The notes: generated by a model not told the origin, from the sequence alone. Numbered from the stretch's first letter, positions 45,745-55,757 are shown. The stretch is 64,000 nucleotides of DNA from Mucilaginibacter sp. SMC90 (GCF_022811725.1 NZ_CP094527.1:4526001-4590000); one strand, 5' to 3'. Numbers and translations are program-made.

Positions 45745-45788
45745 AAAGCTGCGTGATTAATCATAAATCACGCAGCTTTACTTTTTTA
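45745..45788. terminator. Bidirectional terminator between GH10 and GH43
   Basis: AAAGCTGCGTGATT (45745-45758) and AAATCACGCAGCTTT (45765-45779) form a long stem with a six-base loop. It is followed by ACTTTTTT on the plus strand and by TTTA on the minus strand. It sits between the convergent GH10 and GH43 genes. Confidence 0.85.
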
Positions 45789-45863
45789 ATCACTATTATT
45801 TTACAGAAAGGCTGTAATAATAAAAATGGGAACGCATCATTACTGGCTTATCGGGTAAGAAAC

Positions 45864-47864
45864 TTATTTAAATATCAATGATTTAACCGATAAAGCATTC
45901 TTATCTCCTTTTATCCTGATATACAGATCGTGCTGACCGCTAATTGCAGGTATCTTTGCCGATAAAGTAGACCAGCTTGTTAATGAGCCTGTACTTTTAA
46001 CCGGTATCGTGGCTATTTTTTTACCATTTTTGGATAAGCCATCAATCCACACTTCAATCCTGCCATTAGTAAGTGCAGCCGCAGTCAGGGCTATACGGGT
46101 TGCCTTGTTCGATGCCATTCCTATATTTACGCCTCCCAACATCACCCAGGCCCCGGCATCGTTATTTACCGTTGCCCCCTCTACAGGCGATAACGTTACG
46201 CCCCAATAATTATTGGCACCTGATAAAAGCTGCTCCGAAAAGCCGTCTTTATAAACAAAAAGATTAAAATTAGCTGGCTTACCTTCAGCAAAAAGGCCGA
46301 GGCTTGTACCAACCCATGAATTAAAATCAGGCTGTGCCTTATCTAATTCGGCAGCATTGATAGCCGCACCAATTTGATGCCAACTTAAGCCGTCAGCACT
46401 GTAATAACCTGTTAGCTCATGCGCTTTTCGCTCCAGTTTCAACCAAACGCTTGCTCCTGAATTGTTTTCGGCACTGAATGATTGCTTACCCATAGTGAAG
46501 ATAATTTTCTTTCTTCCTTCATCAAATCCGCTGTATAGACGGACATTTACCGATTCGTTGCCAGAGGTCAGGTAAAGCCCTGCCCCATCTCCGGCAGCCG
46601 AAACATTATCCTTTACCCGTGTAATAAGCGAATAATAATGTCCCGCTTCTTTTTGCAATATATGCGTTCTGCCTCCTTTGGGCTTAAGTGTAAGCCAGCC
46701 TTTATTGTCGGTAACCGAATATTGCATTGCAGCGTTCCTGTTAAGAAAGTGCCAATACAAGGATAAATTTGGATTTTCAAATTCGTCTGATCGGGGTAAA
46801 CGCCAGGACAGGCCGTTGTTTACAAGATTTGGACGAACAAGCGGCATATCTGAAGGATAAGGAACAAAAGGACGGCCATCTGCTGTCCATTGAACCTGTA
46901 AAATCAAGTCCTGCCTTCCCTGCCCACTCCAGTCATCGCCTTTTGGCGCGTCATAACTTTGTGCTATACACCACCATGTACCATCGTTTAACCGAAACGG
47001 GGATGACATGTGATTGGCTGACCTGAACCGGTTGTCCGGATCTTTTGAAAATGCAAATACTTTTCCAAGGTTTTCCCATTTTGTCGAATCGGCAACAAGT
47101 GATCTTGAACGAAGAACATATTGCCCGCCGGTAACATCACCTGCCATAAAGTAATAATACCAGCCATCTCTCTTACACATCACCGGGCCTTCGGCCCAGC
47201 TGTATTTCTTATCATGATTGATCCAGTCAAGGTTGATCAATTTTCCTGTCAGATGCCCGGAATGATCAATCTGCTGTATCCGGTTAGTTGTTTGACCGGG
47301 TTTAATAATCATATAAGGTGTACCATCATCATCTACAAAAATGGAATTATCATAGCCGATGGGGCCAGTATCCGGAGTTGTTTTCACTTTTTCAGGCGCA
47401 GACCACGGGCCAGCCGGGTTAGTTGCGCTGGCCATGTATTGCCCTCCTCCTGCACTGTTTGAAAAATAAATATGATAAACACCATAAAAGTAGGTTATTG
47501 CACCCTGCCAAATACCAGCCCCCGGAGCGCCTGATTTTAGTTCGTCCCAATCCGCAGGCACAACCCTCGAAATAAGTTCCCAATGCAATAGGTCTTTAGA
47601 ATGCAGCACAGGCAAATTAGGGGCAAAATGAAAACTGGAACCGCACATGTAAAAATCATCACCTACTTTTAAGAGGGTCGGGTCCGGGTGGTCACCCGCA
47701 AGCACAGGGTTTACATAAGTTCTAACCTGATCTGCAGCATCCGGCGGATAAGGGGCCGGCTTAATATCTCCAACTCTATTGAGTTGAGCCAACGCGCCGC
47801 CATGCAAAACCGTACAGAAGAAAAAAGCCAAACTACAACGGGAAATAATGGATTTAAAAGTCAT
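45864..47864 (-). CDS. Glycoside hydrolase family 43 with C-terminal carbohydrate-binding-like domain, secreted
   Basis: About 666 residues from the ATG at 47864 (MTFKSIISRCSLAFFFC, signal peptide); upstream in-frame residues to 47954 lack protein character. The GH43 propeller shows base Asp in LAGDHPDPTLLKVGDDFYM, pKa-setting Asp in GYDNSIFVDDDGTPYMI and acid Glu in SWAEGPVMCKRDGWYYYF. A middle beta-sandwich (about 365-540) and a CBM6-like end domain (about 545-666, LYIRIKGDKNALSVKSLIF) follow. It would trim xylose or arabinose chains from wall polysaccharides; the precise specificity is not resolved. Confidence 0.92.
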   Translation of the reverse strand: MTFKSIISRCSLAFFFCTVLHGGALAQLNRVGDIKPAPYPPDAADQVRTYVNPVLAGDHPDPTLLKVGDDFYMCGSSFHFAPNLPVLHSKDLLHWELISRVVPADWDELKSGAPGAGIWQGAITYFYGVYHIYFSNSAGGGQYMASATNPAGPWSAPEKVKTTPDTGPIGYDNSIFVDDDGTPYMIIKPGQTTNRIQQIDHSGHLTGKLINLDWINHDKKYSWAEGPVMCKRDGWYYYFMAGDVTGGQYVLRSRSLVADSTKWENLGKVFAFSKDPDNRFRSANHMSSPFRLNDGTWWCIAQSYDAPKGDDWSGQGRQDLILQVQWTADGRPFVPYPSDMPLVRPNLVNNGLSWRLPRSDEFENPNLSLYWHFLNRNAAMQYSVTDNKGWLTLKPKGGRTHILQKEAGHYYSLITRVKDNVSAAGDGAGLYLTSGNESVNVRLYSGFDEGRKKIIFTMGKQSFSAENNSGASVWLKLERKAHELTGYYSADGLSWHQIGAAINAAELDKAQPDFNSWVGTSLGLFAEGKPANFNLFVYKDGFSEQLLSGANNYWGVTLSPVEGATVNNDAGAWVMLGGVNIGMASNKATRIALTAAALTNGRIEVWIDGLSKNGKKIATIPVKSTGSLTSWSTLSAKIPAISGQHDLYIRIKGDKNALSVKSLIFK

Positions 47865-48787
47865 CAGCGTATAAATAATTATAAAACCTAAAAATATGAT
47901 CGCTGTCAATGCTTTAGTACCCCGTTTGTAACTAATCGTACAACTAATGTACAACAGCGCCGTTTTTTAAACTATTTTTTTGGTTATAGCAATACTGACG
48001 CCTTCGCACCTATTTACCCTGGTATTTTAAGTTGATTATAGACATTTGTGCTACAAAAATCATCAAACAAAACAGTGCCTGAATTTCAAAGTGTTGATTT
48101 TTACAACAGTATTAATCCATACTACTTGTTTGGGTGTCTGTTTATTCTCAGACAGGAACATATTGGCAAAGTAATGACAGCGCAAGGCCGTCCTTACTTA
48201 TTTTGATCAGGAATTTAAACAGCAGTAGAAAAATATAAAAAATTGGTTTCAGATTTAGAGCATGCGGGAGTGACAATAACCTGAGTTTCGAAAAGATCGA
48301 TTCTCGTCATTAATCCCAGCTTTTTAGGGCCTGTTTGTATTAATTCCACATCAGGCAGGCAAAAGGTTATAAAAAATTAAGCCTCCCAAAACACTCGCTG
48401 CTTGAGAGGCTTACCTAAACTTATTTTCAGATTTTATCCGAACTTCAAAAATATCGACTTTTAGTGATAGCATAAATACCGCTTTATTGGTATTTATGAC
48501 TTAGCTTTTTTTAAAACATGATGACTTTAATGCGTTTTCACCAAAAGCGCCTCCCATCGGATCTCATCAAAATTTGCGTTCAGGTGCAACAGGGGGTTGC
48601 GAACTTAAGCTATTTTTTGATAATCAATTTATCTCCGGCAAAACGACTGCTGCATCAACCGATTTTTGAGGGTATAGCTGCATAGGCTGGATATTTTTCG
48701 GGCACTGTTTAAATTGAATTTGCCATCGCCGCTCTTTTTTTATACTTTCGCCGCCCCGCAGATTTTTATCGCATTACCAGCCCTGCT
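47865..48787. other. Long gene-free interval upstream of the Hsp70-like gene
   Basis: More than 900 bases without a convincing ORF on either strand. It contains one moderate hairpin (AAGCCTC 48379-48385 with GAGGCTT 48406-48412, loop 20) and a possible promoter near 48719-48750. The remainder is unexplained; a small RNA is possible but not supported by specific structure. Confidence 0.4.
48719..48750 (+). promoter_or_regulatory. Candidate promoter of the Hsp70-like gene
   Basis: TTTG (48719-48722) and TACTTTCG (48743-48750) lie 20 bases apart and resemble the Bacteroidota -33 and -7 boxes, the latter with one mismatch. The ATG follows at 48788. Confidence 0.35.
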
Positions 48788-50056
48788 ATGAAGAATTTTT
48801 TATACGGCATTGATTTCGGAACAACCAATTCAGCCCTGGCCATTTATGACGAAGAAACGAACGAATTATACGGTACCGTCATCATTCCTTCTCTCATTTA
48901 TTTCTATCAGCAAACCGGCCCCGGCAATAGCCCCAATTACGTAGTTGGTGAAGAAGCTATCTCAGCTTACCTGGATGATAACATGAAGGGGCGCTTTATT
49001 AAATCAGTTAAACAGATCCTATCCAGGAGTAGTTTCACGGAAACCCGCATCCAAAACAAAAAGTATAATGCATCAGAACTGGTTGCGATCATTTTAAAAG
49101 AGCTGAAAAACCGCGCAGATGAGCTAACCGGACAGGATTGCAGGAAGGCTGTTATTGGCAGGCCCGTTTTTTTTGACGACGATGACGTTAAAAAAGATAC
49201 GCTGGCGCAAACCCGGCTTAACAAAGCAGCTGAACTGGCTGGCTTTAAAGAAATCCGTTTTCAGTTTGAGCCTGTTGGGGCGGCTTTTGCCTATGAAAAA
49301 AGCCTCGCAAAAAAAGAACATGTATTGGTAGCAGACCTTGGCGGTGGTACAACTGATTTTACTTACCTGGTACTTGACCCCGAAAAAGCAGGCAATAAAG
49401 ACCGGACGGGCGATATTATTGCCAACGGAGGTATTTATATAGGAGGAGACAACTTTGACTCAGCTTTTATGTGGGATAAAGGCACACCGTATTTTGGCAA
49501 AAACACCCAATACCAGGCCACGCCTGGCAAAGTGCTTACCGTACCAAAGTCGCTTTTCGCCAATATTTGCTCCTGGGAACAAATGAATTTCTTTAACAGC
49601 CTGCGTATTCAGAAGGATATTGAGGATTACTATTATTTTTCGGGCCGCGACCCACAGTTTAAGAACCTCATCACCCTGATTGATAACAATTTGGGGTATT
49701 CCGTATTTCAATCCATCGAAAAAACAAAGATCACACTTACCACCGAGGATACCGCCACGTTCAGTTATCACAAAATGGATATCAGTATCAACGAAGAAAT
49801 ATCTTTGACCGATTATGAACAGATCATTGCGAAAGATGTAAACCGGATCTCCGATTACCTTGACCATTTTTTATCCCAAAATCACATCCAACCCGAAAAC
49901 ATCGACAGTCTTTTTTTAACAGGCGGAACTTCCATGGTAGGCAGTATTCAAAAACTTTTTAAAAACAAGTTTCCTCATACCAGGCTCATTTCTGCCGATA
50001 ATTTCCAAAGCGTAGCTAAAGGACTGGCTTATAGCGGCTACCTGTTTGAAGGCTAA
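48788..50056 (+). CDS. Hsp70-family (YegD-like) actin-fold ATPase without substrate-binding domain
   Basis: A 422-residue protein with the Hsp70/actin ATPase signatures: phosphate-1 LYGIDFGTTNSALAIYD near 5-20, phosphate-2 VLVADLGGGTTDFTYLV near 180-195, and the adenosine motif LFLTGGTSMVGSIQKLF near 378. It ends where DnaK's beta-sandwich substrate domain would begin, as in YegD and similar stand-alone ATPases whose clients are unknown. The gene has its own long upstream region and is followed 88 bases later by the YcaQ-like gene on the same strand; a functional link is not evident. Confidence 0.9.
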   Translation: MKNFLYGIDFGTTNSALAIYDEETNELYGTVIIPSLIYFYQQTGPGNSPNYVVGEEAISAYLDDNMKGRFIKSVKQILSRSSFTETRIQNKKYNASELVAIILKELKNRADELTGQDCRKAVIGRPVFFDDDDVKKDTLAQTRLNKAAELAGFKEIRFQFEPVGAAFAYEKSLAKKEHVLVADLGGGTTDFTYLVLDPEKAGNKDRTGDIIANGGIYIGGDNFDSAFMWDKGTPYFGKNTQYQATPGKVLTVPKSLFANICSWEQMNFFNSLRIQKDIEDYYYFSGRDPQFKNLITLIDNNLGYSVFQSIEKTKITLTTEDTATFSYHKMDISINEEISLTDYEQIIAKDVNRISDYLDHFLSQNHIQPENIDSLFLTGGTSMVGSIQKLFKNKFPHTRLISADNFQSVAKGLAYSGYLFEG

Positions 50057-50144
50057 ATGATTTATTAAATGACTAAAGCCATCCAACATCGCTAACAATA
50101 AATTGCTTCGGCCCGGTTAAGCAGATATTTATTATTTTGCCTGT

Positions 50145-51338
50145 ATGGAACCTATTTCACTTTCCGGGCGGCAGGCGCGTAAAATTATTCTGCACACTGC
50201 CGGGCTTGCCCAAAAGGCGCAGTTTGGAACCGGCATCGAAGCCGTTTACCGGCTTGTAGATCACCTTGGTTTTATCCAGCTTGATACGAATTACGTAGTA
50301 GAGCGGGCACATCATCATGTCATAGCTACACGAGTACCCGATTATGAACCACGTTGGCTGGCGGAGCTCACTGAAGAGGGCCGTATTTTTGAATATTTCA
50401 CCTCCGATGCAGGTTATCTCCCGATGCATGATTTTCGGTTTTCGCTGCCCGTTAAACAGGCCTTTGCCAATCGCCACGAACCATCTGCCAAACAGGAAAT
50501 AAATTTAATGACACAGGTAATGGACCGGATAGAACGCGAAGGGCCGCTGATGGTAGGCGATTTTGAGAACGACCGGTTGGAAGCCAGCTCAGGCTGGTGG
50601 GATTGGCGCCCGGCCAAAGTAGCGTTAGAGCGGCTATACCTTGAAGGTAAGCTGATGATCACCCGGAATAAAAGTTTTCATAAAGTGTATGACCTGCCCA
50701 TGAACCTCATTCCCGGGGACACAATCCTCACAGTACCAACGGCCGAAGAATACGCGCGTTTTGTTATCAGGCGCACACTGGGGGCCCTCGGCATTGCTTA
50801 CGCCAAAGAAATAGCCTGGCGTGCCCGTTATGTAAAAGGGAACCTTGTAAAAAAGGAACTTGCCAGGATGGTTACTGAAGGTGAATTAACAGTGGTTCAG
50901 GTAGATGGCTTAAAGAGTGTCCCGCTTTATATGCTGCCCGATCATCCAACAAACATCGGGCTATCCGGTGATGCGTATATCCTCTCCCCCTTTGATATCC
51001 TGAATGTGTTTCGACACCGTTTACGGGATTTCTTTGATTTTGATTACCAGATAGAATGTTTTGTACCGGCAGCCAAGCGTAAATACGGATATTTTAGCCT
51101 GCCGGTACTGTTGGGCGATACATTTGTAGCCCGCATGGATGCCAAGGCCGAAAGGAAACAAAAATTGCTGATTGTTCATAACCTTCATTTCGAAGATGTA
51201 GCGTTGGATGAAGCCGCTATTGAGAAAATCGTAACAGAACTGAAGGCATTTGTGCAATTTAACCAGTGCCGGGATATTGAATTTAAAAAATCGAATAATC
51301 AGATGTATCTGCAACAAATGATGAAAGGCTTTGCATAG
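50145..51338 (+). CDS. YcaQ/AlkX-like winged-helix DNA glycosylase (HTH_42 family)
   Basis: A 397-residue protein of the family that unhooks DNA interstrand crosslinks. It carries the family catalytic QxD motif in LGFIQLDTNYVVERAHHHVI near 37-56, followed by tandem winged-helix domains (RIFEYFTSDAGYLPMHDFRF; AKVALERLYLEGKLMITRN) and the C-terminal LSPFDILNVFRHRLRDFF and YCFLP-like region. It acts in the cytoplasm on damaged DNA. Neighbouring genes give no further functional hint. Confidence 0.87.
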   Translation: MEPISLSGRQARKIILHTAGLAQKAQFGTGIEAVYRLVDHLGFIQLDTNYVVERAHHHVIATRVPDYEPRWLAELTEEGRIFEYFTSDAGYLPMHDFRFSLPVKQAFANRHEPSAKQEINLMTQVMDRIEREGPLMVGDFENDRLEASSGWWDWRPAKVALERLYLEGKLMITRNKSFHKVYDLPMNLIPGDTILTVPTAEEYARFVIRRTLGALGIAYAKEIAWRARYVKGNLVKKELARMVTEGELTVVQVDGLKSVPLYMLPDHPTNIGLSGDAYILSPFDILNVFRHRLRDFFDFDYQIECFVPAAKRKYGYFSLPVLLGDTFVARMDAKAERKQKLLIVHNLHFEDVALDEAAIEKIVTELKAFVQFNQCRDIEFKKSNNQMYLQQMMKGFA

Positions 51339-51488
51339 CTTCTCCTGCAAAATATCGGTTTTAAACCGTTTCAAACAGTACTTTCAGGCTATATTTCATT
51401 ACTCCAATTATGATGTTTACGCCCTACAGCTTAAGGTTCCTTTTTTGATCAGTTTTACGCAGATGATACTTATATATAAAATGCCCTG

Positions 51489-52853
51489 TCAGCCAAGCCT
51501 GTACTCATCAATTTTTCGGTAAAGTGTTGCCTGGCTGATGTTCAGCAACTTTGCTGCCTGGGTTTTGTTTTGCCTGGTATAGTGCAGCACCCGTTGTATG
51601 TGTAACCGCTCAACACTTGCCAAATCAAAAGCCGATATAGCACCATCATGCACAACGCTGCGCTGCTGCATCTCTACCGGTAGGTTATCAACATTAAGTT
51701 CTGCAGTTTGGCATACGATGAGCGAACGCTCCATAACATTACGGAGTTCGCGAATATTACCGCGCCACTCATTGCTTTTTAACTTTTCGATGTAAGCAGC
51801 TGTCATTCCTTTTACATGCTGATAAGCATCTTTAGTCAGCTTTTTCAGGAAGAAGTCGGCCAGTTGAGGAATATCTTCCTGCCTGTCCCTTAAGGGCGGC
51901 AGGTTAATGGTTACCAGGTTAAGGCGATAATACAGGTCTTCCCTGAATTTTCCGTGGCTTATCTCCTGCTGAATATTCCGGTTGGTGGCTGCGATAACAC
52001 GGATGTTTACCCTGATCTGCCGGGTATCTCCAACCTTGATAAATTCGCTGGTTTCCAGTACGCGCAACAGTTTAGCCTGCAAATCCATAGGCATTTCGCC
52101 TATTTCATCTAAAAAAAGGGTCCCCCCGTCAGCTTCCTCAATCAAACCCTTTTTATCTTTGGCTGCTCCGGTAAAAGCCCCCGCCCGGTGGCCAAATAGT
52201 TCGCTTTCCAAAAGTTCTTTACTAAAAGCACTGCAGTTTAAACCCAGAAAAGTTTGTGTTTTACGTTTGCTGGCTGTATGTATGGATTGTGCAAAAACCT
52301 CTTTTCCGGTACCTGTTTCACCTAACAACAATATAGGTGCATCGGTAGGTGCGGCTTGCCGCGCAAGTGTTTTAGCTTGTGTAACAGCAAAAGAGCTACC
52401 TATGATAGCATCAAAGCTGGCATAACGTTCTGCAGCCTCATTTTCTAATTGTGCTATGCGCTTTTCAAGTTTCACCTTTTCCAGTGCACGGTAAAGCAAA
52501 GGCAATATCCGCTGGTTATCATTTGCCTTGGTCAGGTAATCAAATGCGCCGTTCTTGATGGATTGAACGCTATCGGGTATGTTACCGTAAGCGGTGAGCA
52601 TGATCACTTCAACATAAGGATGAACAGCCTTGATCTTTGGGATAAATTCTACGCCATTACCGTCTGGTAGTTTTACGTCACACAGAACAACGTCTATATT
52701 CTCTCTTTCAAGTACCTTGATCGCGGCCTTTAAATTCTCTGATTCAAATACCGAAAAACCTTCAAGCGACAATACTCTTTTAAGTAACTTACGCACGTCG
52801 GTTTCGTCTTCAATAATGAGTACCTGAGCAATGATATTATTTGTAACTGTCAT
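51489..52853 (-). CDS. Sigma-54-dependent (NtrC-family) response regulator of the Kdp locus
   Basis: A 454-residue regulator: receiver (about 10-125, phosphoacceptor Asp near 59 in VVLCDVKLPDG), AAA+ activator domain (about 150-385, Walker A GETGTGKEVFAQSIH, the sigma-54-contacting GAFTGA motif, Walker B GGTLFLDEIGEMP) and a Fis-type helix-turn-helix (about 410-452, NKTQAAKLLNISQATLYRKI). It activates RpoN-dependent promoters. It is the last gene of the Kdp block, 3 bases after its kinase. Usual Kdp systems use KdpE, an OmpR-type regulator; none is present here. Confidence 0.94.
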   Translation of the reverse strand: MTVTNNIIAQVLIIEDETDVRKLLKRVLSLEGFSVFESENLKAAIKVLERENIDVVLCDVKLPDGNGVEFIPKIKAVHPYVEVIMLTAYGNIPDSVQSIKNGAFDYLTKANDNQRILPLLYRALEKVKLEKRIAQLENEAAERYASFDAIIGSSFAVTQAKTLARQAAPTDAPILLLGETGTGKEVFAQSIHTASKRKTQTFLGLNCSAFSKELLESELFGHRAGAFTGAAKDKKGLIEEADGGTLFLDEIGEMPMDLQAKLLRVLETSEFIKVGDTRQIRVNIRVIAATNRNIQQEISHGKFREDLYYRLNLVTINLPPLRDRQEDIPQLADFFLKKLTKDAYQHVKGMTAAYIEKLKSNEWRGNIRELRNVMERSLIVCQTAELNVDNLPVEMQQRSVVHDGAISAFDLASVERLHIQRVLHYTRQNKTQAAKLLNISQATLYRKIDEYRLG

Positions 52854-52856
52854 GTG

Positions 52857-54557
52857 TTAAGCGTTGACTAAAATATTAAAACCAAAAGTGCTGCCCTCAC
52901 CAAAGGTACTGTTTACCCATATCTTGCCGCCTTGCGCCTCTATAAATTCTTTCGAAATAGATAGCCCAAGGCCTGTTCCTGATTTTTCATTACTGCCAGG
53001 TACCTGGAAATATTTCTCAAACACTCGTGATACATACTGTTCTTCAATGCCCCGGCCCTGGTCGGCTACGCTGAACTGTACTATATCTCTTTCCTGTGTT
53101 GCCATGATTGCCACCGTGCTTTGTTCCGCAGAAAACTTGATGGCGTTGTTGAGGAAATTAATGAGCACCCAAATGGTCTTTTCATCATCAAGATTAACCG
53201 GTGGCAGTTTTTTGGCAACACACTCATGTATCGTGATGTTTTTTTGCCCTGCCTGTTGTTTAACGGCCTGTACCGCCTTCATAATAAGGGTTTCAGGTAG
53301 TACAGGTTCTTTTTTTAGTTGAATTTGGCCGGTTTCAATTTGCGAAAGGTTAAGCAGTTCGCCAGTGATCTTTAGCAGGCGTTCAGTATTTTTCGCGATA
53401 GTTCCCAGTATCTCTGCCTGGTCATTATTCAGTTCGCCAATGCGCTTATCTTCAAGCAGCTGTGTGCTCATGGCAATGGCAAATAGTGGTATCTTCAACT
53501 CATGCGATATAGTGGCAATGAAATTGGTTTTGGCAGCGTCCAGCTCTTTATAAGGTGTAATATTCCGGAGGATAATAACACGCCCCCAGGTAATGCCATC
53601 AGTTTGGATCGAGATGGATTCCTGCACAAAGAAACTTTCTTTATTGTCCAGATAGATCTTGAGCTGCTTGCTCGTTTCGTTCTGTAAAACCGTTCTGAGC
53701 AAATCGTTTTGGATGGCTATATCAGCAGCGTATTTACCGGTGATGTCTTTTTCCCTTAAACCGAACAAACCTTCGGCAGCTGAGTTTAGGAATAGTATCT
53801 CGTTTCGGTTATTAAAGCCAATAATACCATCGTTCATTTTGTTGATAATAGCCTCTATCCGGCCTTTCTCTGCCTTTATCTCAGCCAGATTACTATGCTC
53901 GTACTCGTCAAGTTTCCCGGCCATCGTGTTAAATGTTTCGGCGAGGCTGCCAAATTCGTCCTGCTGTTTCAAATGGACCCGGGCGCTGTAATTCTTACCG
54001 GCGATCTCCAGGATACCGGCATTTAATTCTTTTATGGGTTTTGATATAATTCCCGGAAAATTGATAATGAAAGAGAACGCAGCCAGGCTTAAGATGGTAA
54101 CAATAATGGTAAGCCAGGCAGTAGCCTGCCGTGCGGTAGCTACGGCTTTTGCATTTTTATGGATAATGGCAATCTCGTTAACGTCGTCTATTTTAAAGAT
54201 GGCTTTATGCATCTCTCTGAACTGTGTAAATGCCGCCGGATTTTTCTTAAGCTGTTCAAACAATGCACGAACTTGTGCTGTGGCCTGAAATTCTCCGGGC
54301 TCGGTGATGTTATTCTCTTCCAGGCGGAGGTTCTTTTCAAATACGGCTATTTGGCTTGGGTCCTCCTGTATCTGGTCGAGCGCCTTTAACATCTGCCCGC
54401 AATATTCCACACTGATCTGATTATCCTTTAATATTTTACCAGCATCGCTACTGAGGCGGTTAACGAAATAAATGCCCAGACCGCCAAAACTGATGATTAC
54501 AATAAACAAAAACAGCAAGCCAAGCATCAGCTTGGTTTTTATAGTAGTGATCTTCAT
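52857..54557 (-). CDS. HAMP-PAS sensor histidine kinase of the Kdp locus
   Basis: A 566-residue kinase with two membrane helices (about 10-30 and 145-168) flanking a small periplasmic loop, then HAMP (about 170-222), PAS (about 235-335, IINKMNDGIIGFNNRNEILF), phosphoacceptor motif TISHELKIPLFAIAMS and ATPase boxes (LINFLNNAIKF, DQGRGIEE, GTGLGLSISKEF). The ATG overlaps the stop of the KdpD-like gene by four bases (ATGA), so the two are translated together. It probably supplies the kinase activity that the short KdpD lacks, and signals to the sigma-54 regulator downstream. Confidence 0.93.
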   Translation of the reverse strand: MKITTIKTKLMLGLLFLFIVIISFGGLGIYFVNRLSSDAGKILKDNQISVEYCGQMLKALDQIQEDPSQIAVFEKNLRLEENNITEPGEFQATAQVRALFEQLKKNPAAFTQFREMHKAIFKIDDVNEIAIIHKNAKAVATARQATAWLTIIVTILSLAAFSFIINFPGIISKPIKELNAGILEIAGKNYSARVHLKQQDEFGSLAETFNTMAGKLDEYEHSNLAEIKAEKGRIEAIINKMNDGIIGFNNRNEILFLNSAAEGLFGLREKDITGKYAADIAIQNDLLRTVLQNETSKQLKIYLDNKESFFVQESISIQTDGITWGRVIILRNITPYKELDAAKTNFIATISHELKIPLFAIAMSTQLLEDKRIGELNNDQAEILGTIAKNTERLLKITGELLNLSQIETGQIQLKKEPVLPETLIMKAVQAVKQQAGQKNITIHECVAKKLPPVNLDDEKTIWVLINFLNNAIKFSAEQSTVAIMATQERDIVQFSVADQGRGIEEQYVSRVFEKYFQVPGSNEKSGTGLGLSISKEFIEAQGGKIWVNSTFGEGSTFGFNILVNA

Positions 54558-55681
54558 GACAGAATAACTAAATCGACATCCATTTTTCCGAGTGTTATTA
54601 ATAACTGGTTAAAGGTAGCAGTCTTGAGGATGATACTCAATAAGGAGAGATGGGGTTTTCCCATACAGAGGGTTGTGATCTGTTTATCGGCGGCAGCTTT
54701 AATGATACCACCAGCCACAGCCTTGCTTGTTACACGCACTACCTCGGCACCCATTTGCGTTGCCAGTTTAAAGTTGTTGATGAGGTGCCGCTGGTCTGCC
54801 AGCCCTATCCTGTCGGCAGCTTCTTTAGGGGTTTGAATATAAAGTACAAACCATTTAGCGTTATAATAAGTAGCCAGCCGCGCCGTTTTGCGGATAATAA
54901 GCTTAGCCGTTTCATTATTGGCGCTGATACAACACATTAGCCGCTCGCGCCGGGCCTGCATCAGCCCCGGCACTTCGCTCTGTATCTTTCGCTCAACCTG
55001 TGTAGCCACCTCCTTTAGGGCCAGTTCACGCAACTGCAGGATCTTTTCGCCCTGAAAAAAATTCTGTAATGCATATGTGATCTTATCGCTGGTATATATT
55101 TTACCTTCTTTTAGCCGCGCAATAAGCTCATCTGATGTCAGGTCGATATTAACCACCTCATCGGCTTGCCCAAGTATACTATCGGGTATGCGTTCTGCTA
55201 CCTCAATGCCCGTTATCTCCTTAACTTCCTGGTTGAGGCTTTCAATATGCTGAATATTGACAGCTGAGATCACATTGATGCCCGCATCAAGTAATTCCAC
55301 CACATCCTGCCATCGCTTTTCGTTTTTACTCCCTTCAATATTGGTGTGCGCTAATTCATCAACGATAACAATTTCCGGCCGCAGGGTTAATACAGCCTGC
55401 AGGTCCATCTCTTCCAGCTGCTTGCCCCGGTAAAACACCTGCCTGCGCGGTACAAGAGGTAATCCGGTTATCAGATCGTGTGTTTCCTTACGATTATGGG
55501 TTTCAATATACCCTATTTTGATATCGATGCCACTCCGCAGCAATGCATGTGCCTCCTGCAGCATACGAAAGGTTTTCCCCACGCCTGCGCTCATACCTAT
55601 GTAGATTTTGAATTTACCCCGCCGTGATCGCTGTATCAGATCAAGAAAGTGCTGAACGTTGTTATCCTGGTTATTTTCCAT
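54554..55681 (-). CDS. kdpD: Truncated KdpD: stand-alone KdpD sensor and universal-stress domains
   Basis: A 375-residue protein equivalent to the N-terminal cytoplasmic part of KdpD. It has the KdpD P-loop domain (about 15-225: IYIGMSAGVGKTFRMLQEA, IVIVDELAHTNIEGSKNEK) and a universal-stress-protein-like domain (about 240-375: RLMCCISANNETAKLI). The four membrane helices, GAF and kinase domains of full-length KdpD (about 900 residues) are absent. The kinase role is taken by the next gene. Arrangements like this are known in other Bacteroidota; here it is the first of three coupled regulatory genes behind the structural kdp genes. Confidence 0.92.
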   Translation of the reverse strand: MENNQDNNVQHFLDLIQRSRRGKFKIYIGMSAGVGKTFRMLQEAHALLRSGIDIKIGYIETHNRKETHDLITGLPLVPRRQVFYRGKQLEEMDLQAVLTLRPEIVIVDELAHTNIEGSKNEKRWQDVVELLDAGINVISAVNIQHIESLNQEVKEITGIEVAERIPDSILGQADEVVNIDLTSDELIARLKEGKIYTSDKITYALQNFFQGEKILQLRELALKEVATQVERKIQSEVPGLMQARRERLMCCISANNETAKLIIRKTARLATYYNAKWFVLYIQTPKEAADRIGLADQRHLINNFKLATQMGAEVVRVTSKAVAGGIIKAAADKQITTLCMGKPHLSLLSIILKTATFNQLLITLGKMDVDLVILS

Positions 55682-55690
55682 GGTGGTAAA

Positions 55691-55730
55691 AAAGGAAATT
55701 GTACCCCTGGCTTCAGGAGTACAATTCGGT
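55691..55730 (-). terminator. Internal hairpin/terminator between porin and kdpD
   Basis: AATTGTAC-c-CCTG and CAGG-a-GTACAATT (55697-55726) form a 12-bp stem with a four-base loop. Read on the minus strand it is followed by TCCTTTTTTACC. It lies just upstream of the kdpD coding start on the opposite side from the porin stop, so it reduces or ends readthrough only if transcription proceeds from the porin; its T-run lies toward kdpD. Confidence 0.6.
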
Positions 55731-55757
55731 TTAAAAAGCCTTTAAAGGGGCTGATAG

